From positions 1 through 64,000 of the forward strand of contig NZ_PJIL01000010.1 of the NCBI RefSeq assembly GCF_002929335.1: a stretch of DNA of 64,000 nt. Direction: 5' to 3'. Position 1 is the first letter of the stretch. Every line of letters starts with the position of its first letter. Below, one piece after another: positions 50,238 through 57,689 of the stretch. The position numbers and the translations under genes are program-made. This DNA is from Arthrobacter sp. Y81 (GTDB lineage Bacteria; Actinomycetota; Actinomycetes; Actinomycetales; Micrococcaceae). The notes beneath the pieces were generated by a model. The model did no database searches, was not told the DNA's origin, and saw only the letters and a list, made by a program, of their open reading frames with translations.

Positions 50238-50888
50238 ATGAAAATTGCGGTGTACGGTGCCACCGGGATGGTGGGCGGCCAGATCGTCAAGGAGTCGCTG
50301 CGGCGGGGGCACGACGTAACGGCCGTCTCGCGGACGGGCGCCCCCGTCCGGGGTGCCACGGCATGCAGCGCCGAACTGGCGGATGTCCGCACGTTCGCGA
50401 ACATAGCCAAGGACCACGACGCCGTAGTGCTGGCCACGGTGCCCAGCCGCACCGGCGGCGACCACGGTGAGTGGCTGGCGGCCATGACGGCCGCCTTCAG
50501 CCACGCCGGCGATACGCGGCTGTTGGTGGTGGGCGGTGCAGGGGCGCTCGAAATCAATGGTGTCCGGCTATGCGATTCCCCCAATTACCCTGAGCCGTAC
50601 CGGCCCGAGGCCCGCACCATGGCAGCCGCCTACGACGAGATCCGGTCAGCCCCGGAGGCCCTCGACTGGACCGTGGTTGCCCCTGCGCCCGTCATGCAGC
50701 CGGGTCCCAGGACCGGCATGTACGTCACGGCGAAGGATTCGCCCGCCGGCCCTTCCATCTCCACTCAGGACTTTGCGGTGGCGATGCTGGACGAGTTGGA
50801 GTCCCCGTCCCATCACCGTGCCCGCTTCACGGTGGCAAACCCTGAAGGAGCGATGGCCCGGGATGCTCCCGCCTATCCCGTCTCCTGA
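50238..50888 (+). CDS. NAD(P)-binding NmrA/SDR-like protein
   Basis: The 216-residue protein begins with KIAVYGATGMVGGQIVKESLRRGHDVTAVSR, the Rossmann G-x2-G-x2-G dinucleotide loop of atypical SDR/NmrA proteins. LLVVGGAGALEI follows. It may be a quinone or flavin oxidoreductase or redox sensor. The ATG at 50238 follows AGGAG; an in-frame ATG at 50205 abuts the palindrome and could serve a leaderless transcript. Control by the adjacent HxlR protein is likely. Confidence 0.85.
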   Translation: MKIAVYGATGMVGGQIVKESLRRGHDVTAVSRTGAPVRGATACSAELADVRTFANIAKDHDAVVLATVPSRTGGDHGEWLAAMTAAFSHAGDTRLLVVGGAGALEINGVRLCDSPNYPEPYRPEARTMAAAYDEIRSAPEALDWTVVAPAPVMQPGPRTGMYVTAKDSPAGPSISTQDFAVAMLDELESPSHHRARFTVANPEGAMARDAPAYPVS

Positions 50889-50897
50889 ACTGGAGGG

Positions 50898-52337
50898 CTA
50901 GAGGCCCAACCGGGGCAGCGGCAACCCGAATATGTCCTTGAGTGCATATTTAGCGGCATGGAAGCCCGGCATGCCGGTCACACCGGGACCGGGCGGGGTC
51001 GACGAGGAACAGAGGTAGACACCGGCCAGCGGAGTGCGCCACGGCACGGGGCTGATTACCGGCCGCTGGATCAGCCCGCGGAGATCCATCAGCCCGGCAG
51101 CGAAATCTCCGCCGACGTAGTTCTGGTTGTACTCGGCCAGCCCGGCCGCCGTCGTGACGTGGACCTGGACCACGAGGTCCCGGAAACCCGGGGCGAACCG
51201 TTCCAACTGGGCCGAAACCGCCTCCGTCATATCAACCGCTGAACCCGCCGGAACGTGGCAGTAGGTCCACAGGATATGCCGCCCCTCCGGAGCGCGGGAG
51301 GCGTCAAAACGTGACGGCTGGGACACCAGTACGTATGGCCGCTCTGGGTGCTTCCCCGCAGCCACAAGGTTTTCGGCCTCGGCCATCTCGGCGCGTGAGC
51401 CGCCCACATGGACTGTTCCGGCGTCGGTCAATCCGGCTGCGGCCCACGGCACAGGTCCGGACAGGATGAAGTCCACTTTGCAGGCCGCGTTGCCGAAGCG
51501 GAAAGACTCCAGCGACCGGCGGTAACCGGAAGGCAAGCTGTCACCGGCAAGTCTGAGCAGTGCAGGCGGCGCAATATCCAGGAGCGTCGCCTTGGCCGCC
51601 GGCAGCTCCTTCAGGGAGCCGATCGGCCGCCCGGTTTCGACGGTCCCGCCATGGGCTTCGATGTCCCGGACCATGGCACGGGCGATCGACACGGACCCGC
51701 CCACGGGTATTGGCCAGCCCTGCGCGTGGGCCAGCGTCCCGAGCATCAGCCCGGCTCCCGAAGGTGCCAGTGACGGCAGCCGTCCCACGGAGTGCGCGGC
51801 AACACCGGTCAGGAGTGCCGGCGCCAGCTCGTCCCGGAATCTGGCACCCCATGCCGGTGAACCCTGTTCGAGCGTCCGCAGCCCGAAGAGGATGGCTGCA
51901 AGCGGATCGTGCGGGATGCGCAGGAGCTGGTTGAGGGTGAAGTCGGCTACGCCGTTCGCCCGGCGTACGAGCGGTGCCATCAGGCGGCGGTAGGCGGGGC
52001 CGTCGCGCCCCAGCCCTGCAACCGTCCGGTCCAGGGAGTGGTACGCCAGGGCAGCCCGGCCGCCGTCCAGGGGCGACCCGAAGGAGAGCTCCGGCGTGAT
52101 GAGCTCCACGCGCCGGGACAGCTCGAACGACCGGAAGAAGGGCGACGCAAGCGCCATGGGCTGCACGGCCGAGCAAATGTCGTGCAGGTGGCCCGGCTGC
52201 ATCAGCTCGGACGTCCGGAGTCCGCCGCCAGGGGTGCCGGCTGCCTCATACACATGCACCTTGAGGCCCGCGCGGGCCATTGTCACCGCAGCGGCGAGTC
52301 CGTTGGGACCGGAGCCGACGACGGCGACGTCAGGCAT
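50898..52337 (-). CDS. FAD-dependent oxidoreductase, phytoene-desaturase-like
   Basis: The 479-residue protein starts with VAVVGSGPNGLAAAVTMARAGLKVHVYE, the FAD-binding Rossmann motif, followed by GTPGGGLRTSEL. The C-terminal GVYLCSSSTPPGPGVTGMPGFHAAK is the second FAD contact of the CrtI/retinol-saturase family. No carotenoid genes are adjacent, so the substrate is unknown. The start overlaps the stop of the GT87-like gene by eight bases. Confidence 0.85.
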   Translation of the reverse strand: MPDVAVVGSGPNGLAAAVTMARAGLKVHVYEAAGTPGGGLRTSELMQPGHLHDICSAVQPMALASPFFRSFELSRRVELITPELSFGSPLDGGRAALAYHSLDRTVAGLGRDGPAYRRLMAPLVRRANGVADFTLNQLLRIPHDPLAAILFGLRTLEQGSPAWGARFRDELAPALLTGVAAHSVGRLPSLAPSGAGLMLGTLAHAQGWPIPVGGSVSIARAMVRDIEAHGGTVETGRPIGSLKELPAAKATLLDIAPPALLRLAGDSLPSGYRRSLESFRFGNAACKVDFILSGPVPWAAAGLTDAGTVHVGGSRAEMAEAENLVAAGKHPERPYVLVSQPSRFDASRAPEGRHILWTYCHVPAGSAVDMTEAVSAQLERFAPGFRDLVVQVHVTTAAGLAEYNQNYVGGDFAAGLMDLRGLIQRPVISPVPWRTPLAGVYLCSSSTPPGPGVTGMPGFHAAKYALKDIFGLPLPRLGL

Positions 52338-53799
52338 TGCTGGCCGCCCGCCGCCAGGGGAGGACCGAAGAGGCAGGATCTCCCGGATTCAATCGCAGCC
52401 AGTCCCGGGCGCCATCGAACGCGCCGCCCTGGGGATCGTCCAGCGCATGGCGGCGGATGATGTCGTAGCCCGGGTCCCAGATGTCCCAGGCCACACGGGC
52501 CATAAGGTACGCAGTGGCGATCATGTGCAGGCCCACTGCCAGCACGTAGTACGGCATATCGATATTGTGCTGCGTCGGGCCGCCGCTGGTCACCTGTCCC
52601 AGGTACATCCACACCGCCGCCCAGTGCAGTCCTTCGATCCCCTGCCAGATGAGGAAGTCGCGCCAGCGCGGGCGGGCCAGGGCCAGCAGGGGGATCAGCC
52701 AGATGACGAACTGGGGTGAATAGACCTTGTTCGTCAGGATAAAGGCCGCCACAATCAGGAACGCCAGCTGCGCCAGCCGGGGGCGGCGGGGTGCCGTCAG
52801 GGCCAGGCCTGCGATGAGCACGCAGCTGATGAGGAAGAGGTTGAGGGCGAGGGTGTTGATCGCCTCCGGCCCCAGGACCGGCCATTGCAGGCGCCCGGCC
52901 ACAAGGTTGTACGCGAACCAGGGGGAGCTGTATCCGGCCGGGCGGTCCTCCGTGAATTGGTAGAAGTACTTCCAGCCGGAGGGGTTCATAGCGGCAATGG
53001 GGATGTTGACGGCGAGCCAGGCCGCTGCGGCTGCGGCGGCCGTGACCAGTAGAGGACGGATCTTCCCCGTGCGAAGGGCCAGCAGGAGGATCGCGCCGAA
53101 AACCAGGACCGGATACAGCTTGGTGGCCGTGCCCAATCCGATGAGGATGCCGGCCAGCACCAGCCGTTCGCGCGAGAAGAAGTACATCCCGACGGCCAGC
53201 AGCCCGACCGCCCACATGTCCCAGTTGATCACTCCGGCGAGGATGATCCCGGGCGCGACGGCCACCATGGCGGCGTCCCACGGCCTGCGGCGGCTCATGC
53301 GCGCGGTGGCCAGGACCGTAACGATCCAGACGGCGGCGATCAGTGTGGCGTTGACGTCGAAGTAGCCGAGGATGCGGGCATCGGTGGCGCCCTGCCCGGG
53401 GACCAACATGGCTGTCAGCCCCGCAATAATTCCCATCAGGACGGGATATTCGAAGAAACTGCCCTCGCTGAAAAAGGGGAAGGTGCCGTCGCCCAGGCCG
53501 CGGTTGCGGAAAAGTTCCGGGAAATCCGAGTAGCAGGTGGAATAGAACTGGCCCGGCGAATCCCAGCCGTTTGCCCGGCAGTAGTTCTTGACCAGGACAC
53601 TTGCCAGGGCGGCCAGCACGGTGAGGACGATGAGGACGCGTTCGACGGTGAAAATTCCGGGCGAGACGATGCCCGGTGCAGCCCGGTGGCCCATGGGGCC
53701 GCCGATCAGCTCGGTGAAGTTCCTGAGCAGGAGATCGCTTCGGCTCGGGATAACCAGGCGGGACCGTTTTCGGTGCGCCGGCGGCATAGTCTCCTGCAT
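52330..53799 (-). CDS. GT87/DUF2029-like membrane glycosyltransferase
   Basis: The 489-residue protein has about ten membrane helices, an N-terminal tail and a large outside loop (YSDFPELFRNRGLGDGTFPFFSEGSFFEYPVLMG) with acidic residues as in GT-C enzymes. FILTNKVYSPQFVIWLIPL is the family's late motif. These enzymes use polyprenyl-phosphate sugars to build lipoglycans. It is translationally overlapped with the FAD gene. Confidence 0.78.
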   Translation of the reverse strand: MQETMPPAHRKRSRLVIPSRSDLLLRNFTELIGGPMGHRAAPGIVSPGIFTVERVLIVLTVLAALASVLVKNYCRANGWDSPGQFYSTCYSDFPELFRNRGLGDGTFPFFSEGSFFEYPVLMGIIAGLTAMLVPGQGATDARILGYFDVNATLIAAVWIVTVLATARMSRRRPWDAAMVAVAPGIILAGVINWDMWAVGLLAVGMYFFSRERLVLAGILIGLGTATKLYPVLVFGAILLLALRTGKIRPLLVTAAAAAAAWLAVNIPIAAMNPSGWKYFYQFTEDRPAGYSSPWFAYNLVAGRLQWPVLGPEAINTLALNLFLISCVLIAGLALTAPRRPRLAQLAFLIVAAFILTNKVYSPQFVIWLIPLLALARPRWRDFLIWQGIEGLHWAAVWMYLGQVTSGGPTQHNIDMPYYVLAVGLHMIATAYLMARVAWDIWDPGYDIIRRHALDDPQGGAFDGARDWLRLNPGDPASSVLPWRRAASNA

Positions 53800-53880
53800 T
53801 CCTCGAGCTTACCGTCGCGTTTAGGGGATCAGGGTCCCCGTAGCGGCTTGGCCCGCCCGGGGGAGCGGCTCCGGCAAAAC

Positions 53881-53912
53881 AAAAAGCCCACGCGTTGCCG
53901 CGTGGGCTTTTT
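53881..53912. terminator. Bidirectional rho-independent terminator
   Basis: A perfect stem AAAAAGCCCACGCG with CGCGTGGGCTTTTT around TTGC. The A and T runs flank a 9-bp GC-rich core, so it can work on both strands. It lies 90 bases after the stop of the minus-strand small gene. Confidence 0.9.
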
Positions 53913-54001
53913 GTGCATGGAGATCGGTTGCCGCCATCAGGTCCTCCTGGTTGATCCGTTCCCGGCTGCAGCCCGGGAAGTTCAGAAACGAAGGTCCGGC
54001 C

Positions 54002-54142
54002 TCAGCGGATGACGCCCATCTGGTGCATTACGACGTACACGTCTTCACGTTTCTGGTCGAGGAGCTGGCCGTCGAACAGCGTCTTGTCCTTCAGGGCAGG
54101 CCTCCAGCCAAGGCGCAGAACGCTCCGGAGCCTTTTCATCAT
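54002..54142 (-). CDS. Small basic protein of unknown function (46 aa)
   Basis: The 46-residue frame reads MMKRLRSVLRLGWRPALKD, then KTLFDGQLLDQ and VYVVMHQMGVIR. The start follows AAAGGAGGT by four bases, one of the strongest ribosome-binding sites in the window, and a terminator follows. A GTG 35 codons upstream (54247) is in frame but needs no such site. There is no signal peptide, membrane helix or Cys, and no family I can name. A near-consensus promoter lies about 190 bases upstream. Confidence 0.6.
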   Translation of the reverse strand: MMKRLRSVLRLGWRPALKDKTLFDGQLLDQKREDVYVVMHQMGVIR

Positions 54143-54585
54143 GGTTACCTCCTTTCGGGGTGTGTTTCGCCGGTGCCGGACGCGGCGGGGTTCGACGCGG
54201 CGCTTTGCCTCGGTCGTGCTGACAGGGGTGCTGACTGTGGTGCTCACACTGGATCCTTTGATTGGTTGAATAGTGAATTCTCTTGGAATTGGGCATGACA
54301 ATTAAGGCCAGTTAATTGCGGGAATTAATGGCTTGTATAAAGGCAGGGAAATACCCAGTGAATATACCCGCGCAAAAAATGCGCTAAGTAATTGGTGCGG
54401 TTCGCTGGGCGAAGGATGGCCCCTGGATGCAGTTACGCCGCCGTCCCCAACAAGAAGCTGGGTTCCGAACTATGGGGTGGTGTTGCGCAACCGCTCGGGC
54501 CCGCGCGGACGGCCGCCTGCCGCACGGCTTCCTTTGTCAGGAAGCCGGTCACCGATACCTCGGCCGCAAGGCCGGAGTCAGTGGG
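54143..54585. other. AT-rich leader and gap in the small-gene locus
   Basis: About 440 bp in which GC content falls sharply around 54260-54400. On the minus strand TTCACT (forward 54357-54362) and TATACA (forward 54334-54339) are 17 bases apart, giving a leader of about 185 bases for the 46-residue gene. GCGCA-AAAAA-TGCGC (54370-54384) could be a small hairpin. The part 54433-54585 continues the frame of the 31-residue gene past its TGA. Confidence 0.5.
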
Positions 54586-54681
54586 TCAGGAGACGGTCAG
54601 TCCGTGATTTGGGCGCGATACAGCAACAGAGGCCGGGGACGCGGTGATGGTCATCTTCCATCCGCTAGTCAAAGTAATCAT
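54586..54681 (-). CDS. Small protein of unknown function (31 aa), perhaps the 5' part of a broken gene
   Basis: The 31-residue frame begins MITLTSGWKMTITASPASV and ends HGLTVS at a TGA (54586-54588). AAAGGAGG stands eight bases before the ATG. After the TGA the same frame stays open for 50 codons with protein-like composition (SGLAAEVSVTGFLTKEAVRQ) to a TAA at 54433. It may be a short peptide gene, or a longer gene interrupted by a nonsense change. No family is recognised. Confidence 0.5.
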   Translation of the reverse strand: MITLTSGWKMTITASPASVAVSRPNHGLTVS

Positions 54682-54713
54682 TTTCCCAACCTCCTTTTCT
54701 GCTATGCCGCCGC

Positions 54714-54729
54714 CCAGTTGACTAACTGG
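54714..54729. promoter_or_regulatory. Inverted repeat CCAGTT-GACT-AACTGG before the small gene
   Basis: A perfect 6-bp-arm repeat lies about 33 bp upstream of the 31-residue frame's ATG. It could be an operator or a leader hairpin. The region further upstream (54770-54845) is AT-rich and may hold the promoter. Confidence 0.35.
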
Positions 54730-54847
54730 ACAACGCGCGCCGGTGACCCTGGCAGGACGCACTGGGGTCAGGAATAAAATTACACTAAGCCCAGGGCTTT
54801 TGCCTACTGAATTTAGAAGATTCTTCGAGATATTTGATAAATCGTCT

Positions 54848-55432
54848 TTATAGTCCCCAGCGGACCACAGCGGGGGTCTTCTTATCCCATCCCAGGGTGC
54901 AGACTTTCGCCGTGCCCAGGATGAAGTGCCGGCCTTCTTGCGGGTCCAGTCCAAGCCAGCGCGCGGTCAGTATCCTGGAGAAGTGTCCGTGGGCCACAAT
55001 GAGCACGTTATCGAGTCCGGATTCCAGCACGCGGCCCACGATCTTGTCCGCCCGCGCTGCCACTTCCTCCAGGGCCTCGCCGTTGGGTACACCGTGGGTC
55101 CAGATCAGATACTCCGGGTTGTCCTTGCGGATCAGGTCCGAACTGATGCCTTCATAGTCGCCGTAGTTCCATTCCACCGCGAGGGGTTCCTGTTCGGCAT
55201 CGGGGAAGCCTGCAAGTTCCGCCGTCCGGCGTGCCCGCCGCAGCGGCGAGGTCAGCACCAGGTCGAAGTCGACGCTGTCGAGGACCTTCCGTGCCTCCAC
55301 GGACTGCTGCTCGCCTTCGACCGTCAGGGGAAGGTCCGTGAGTCCGGTGTACTGGCCGCTCTTTGACCATTCGGTTTCACCATGGCGCAGGATCCAGAGC
55401 TGGGGGCGGGCAGTGCTGTTGAGTGACATCAC
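54848..55432 (-). CDS. Histidine-phosphatase / phosphoglycerate-mutase-like protein
   Basis: The 194-residue protein has LWILRHGETEWS, the phosphohistidine RHG motif, and later LTSPLRRARRTAEL, AVEWNYGDYEG and VLIVAHGHFSRIL, the second His motif. It removes phosphate from a small molecule; acid phosphatase-like and broad-specificity members look alike. It starts directly after the CCA-enzyme stop (GTG at 55432 or ATG at 55429). Confidence 0.88.
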   Translation of the reverse strand: MMSLNSTARPQLWILRHGETEWSKSGQYTGLTDLPLTVEGEQQSVEARKVLDSVDFDLVLTSPLRRARRTAELAGFPDAEQEPLAVEWNYGDYEGISSDLIRKDNPEYLIWTHGVPNGEALEEVAARADKIVGRVLESGLDNVLIVAHGHFSRILTARWLGLDPQEGRHFILGTAKVCTLGWDKKTPAVVRWGL

Positions 55433-56923
55433 TTATGACTCCTCGGTAGTGGAAAGTTCGACGCCGGCGGCCGGCTCGTGGTGGGCGGCTTCAGGCTGGT
55501 CCGCCCACCACTCACGCAGCTTTGCCTCGGCTACAGCGGGTTCGAGCGGGCCGTACTCCATGCGCTGGTCAAGCAGGAACTTATAGGCCTTGCCCACCAC
55601 GGGCCCGGGTTTCAGGCCAAGCAGGGCCATGATCTGGCCGCCGTCGAGGTCGGGCCGGACTGCTTCCAGTGATTCCTGTTCCCGCAGCGCCGCGATGCGC
55701 GCTTCAAGGTCGTCATAGGCGAAGGACAGCCGGTCCGCCTTGCGCTGGTTGCGGGTGGTCACGTCCGACCGCGTCAGCAGATGCAGGCGGTCCAGGAGGG
55801 GCCCCGCGTCGGTCACGTAGCGGCGGACCGCGGAGTCGCTCCAGCCGGCCTCGCCGTAGCCGTAGAAGCGCATGTGCAGCTCGACCAGCCGTGCCACAGC
55901 CTTGATGGTGTCGTTGTCGAAGCGGAGGGCCTTCATCCGTTTCTTGGTCAGTTTGGAGCCCACCATGTCGTGGTGGCGGAAGCTCACCGCGCCGCCCGGC
56001 TCAAAACGGCGCGTAGCCGGCTTGCCGACGTCGTGCATCAGTGCCGCAAACCGCAGGACAAAATCCGGGCCGGGCACGGGGCCCTCAGCGCCGGTTTCCA
56101 TCCCTGCGGCCTGCTCAAGTACCTGGAGGGAGTGCTGGTAGACGTCCTTGTGCCGGTGGTGTTCGTCGGCCTCCAGGCGCAGGGCGGAAACTTCGGGCAG
56201 GACGAATTCGGCCAGGCCGGTGTCCACCAGGAGGTCTATGCCCACGCGGGGGTGGGTTCCGCAGATGAGTTTCACCAGCTCCTCGCGGATCCGCTCCGCG
56301 GAAATGATGGTGATCCGCTCCGCCATCTGCGTCATGGCCTGCTTCACGTCGTCGCGGACGGCCACACCAAGCTGGGAGGCAAAGCGGGCCGCCCGCATCA
56401 TGCGCAGCGGGTCATCGGAAAAGGATGTCTCGGGGGCCCCGGGAGTGGCCAGCACGGAGGCGTGGAGGTCGCGGACTCCGCCGAAGGGGTCCACGAGTTC
56501 CATGGTGGGCAGCCGCAGCGCCATGGCGTTGATGGTGAAGTCCCGGCGAAGGAGGTCATCCGTCAGGGATGAGCCGAACGCGACGGCGGGCTTGCGCGAC
56601 TCAGGATCGTACGCCTCGGCGCGGTAGGTGGTGATCTCGATCTGGAAGCCGGACTTCTTCATGCCGATCGTCCCGAACGCCCGTCCGATCTCCCAGAAGT
56701 TGTCCGCCCATTTACGGATCAGCGCCAGGGTCTGGTCCGGCGTGGCGTCCGTGGTGAAGTCGAGGTCGGGGGAGAGCCTGCCCAGGAAAAGGTCACGCAC
56801 GGGCCCGCCCACCAGCGACAGTTCATGGCCGGCGTCGACGAAGCGCTGCCCGAGCTCCAGGACCACCGGGTCCACCTGGAAATCGACGGTGTGGGAGTCG
56901 GACTTTTGATGTGCGTGCGCCAT
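55433..56923 (-). CDS. cca: CCA tRNA nucleotidyltransferase
   Basis: The 496-residue enzyme has a poly(A) polymerase-like head: LVGGPVRDLFLGRLSPDLDFTTDA (GG and DxD catalytic motifs), RRDFTINAMALRL and DPLRMMRAARFASQLG. The C-terminal half has an HD domain (FAALMHDVGKP, FRHHDMVGSKLTKKRMKAL), as in the class II bacterial enzymes with 2',3'-phosphatase activity. It adds or repairs the CCA end of tRNAs. It is divergent from the NUDIX gene, a common actinobacterial arrangement. Confidence 0.95.
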   Translation of the reverse strand: MAHAHQKSDSHTVDFQVDPVVLELGQRFVDAGHELSLVGGPVRDLFLGRLSPDLDFTTDATPDQTLALIRKWADNFWEIGRAFGTIGMKKSGFQIEITTYRAEAYDPESRKPAVAFGSSLTDDLLRRDFTINAMALRLPTMELVDPFGGVRDLHASVLATPGAPETSFSDDPLRMMRAARFASQLGVAVRDDVKQAMTQMAERITIISAERIREELVKLICGTHPRVGIDLLVDTGLAEFVLPEVSALRLEADEHHRHKDVYQHSLQVLEQAAGMETGAEGPVPGPDFVLRFAALMHDVGKPATRRFEPGGAVSFRHHDMVGSKLTKKRMKALRFDNDTIKAVARLVELHMRFYGYGEAGWSDSAVRRYVTDAGPLLDRLHLLTRSDVTTRNQRKADRLSFAYDDLEARIAALREQESLEAVRPDLDGGQIMALLGLKPGPVVGKAYKFLLDQRMEYGPLEPAVAEAKLREWWADQPEAAHHEPAAGVELSTTEES

Positions 56924-57083
56924 AGTTACTTAAGCTTGTCAGAAAACCACGCCAACAAGCACCAATAGGGGCCGCGGAACCATGCCGTTACGTCGCGGGT
57001 TCCGGAAACTGCGTCACACGCAGTCCACTTTCTTGTCATGTTCCGGTCATCACCAAGGGGCAAGAGTCGTTAGAGTGGACTTC

Positions 57084-57632
57084 ATGGCCCATCCCGTACC
57101 GAGTGCTCCAGGCAGGAGGACAAACCCACCGTTGCCGTCGGCAATCGGTGCCCATGTCGCGCCCGCCCAGCACCCGGGGCCGGCCTCGCTGCCTACCGTC
57201 GAGGAAGTCTCCGCCGGAGGCGTTGTTGTTGACACGTCCGACGGCGAGCTGAGGGTTGCGATCATCGCCCGCCTTAACCGCGGCGGCCGCCTCGAATGGT
57301 GCCTGCCGAAGGGCCACCCGGAGGGCAAGGAAAAGAACGAGGAAGCGGCAGTCCGCGAGATCGCCGAGGAAACGGGCATCAGCGGCAACATCCTGGCGCC
57401 GCTCGGCAGTATCGACTACTGGTTCACCGTCAGCGGGCACCGCGTCCACAAGACCGTCCACCACTACCTGCTTCGGGCCACGGGCGGCGAGTTGACCATC
57501 GAAAACGATCCCGACCAGGAAGCCGTGGATGTCGCCTGGGTACCCATCCAGGAGCTCGCACGCAAGCTCTCTTTTCCGAACGAGCGCCGCATTGCCGACC
57601 TCGCCAGAGAAGTCCTGCCGGAACACCTCTGA
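57084..57632 (+). CDS. NUDIX hydrolase
   Basis: The 182-residue protein has the full Nudix box GHPEGKEKNEEAAVREIAEETGI (G-x5-E-x7-R-E-U-x-E-E-x-G-U) after an N-terminal disordered tail of about 50 residues. The following HRVHKTVHHYLLRA is typical. It hydrolyses a nucleoside-diphosphate compound with Mg2+. The ATG at 57084 is eight bases after TAGAGT, a likely -10 for a leaderless mRNA. It sits between cca and murJ, its usual place in this group. Confidence 0.92.
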   Translation: MAHPVPSAPGRRTNPPLPSAIGAHVAPAQHPGPASLPTVEEVSAGGVVVDTSDGELRVAIIARLNRGGRLEWCLPKGHPEGKEKNEEAAVREIAEETGISGNILAPLGSIDYWFTVSGHRVHKTVHHYLLRATGGELTIENDPDQEAVDVAWVPIQELARKLSFPNERRIADLAREVLPEHL

Positions 57633-57689
57633 GGTCATGTGACTGATTCCATGAAGCGCCCGCGTGCGTAACTGCGCACCTTTGAGACG

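Noticed and set aside
54586..54588. Selenocysteine at the TGA of the 31-aa frame
   Set aside because: I see no SECIS-like hairpin after the TGA and no redox motif around it, so a plain stop or a nonsense change is simpler.
54333..54647. Plus-strand frame in the small-gene locus (104 codons)
   Set aside because: No ribosome-binding site, low-complexity Arg/Pro/Ser sequence, and it is antisense to the better-supported frames.
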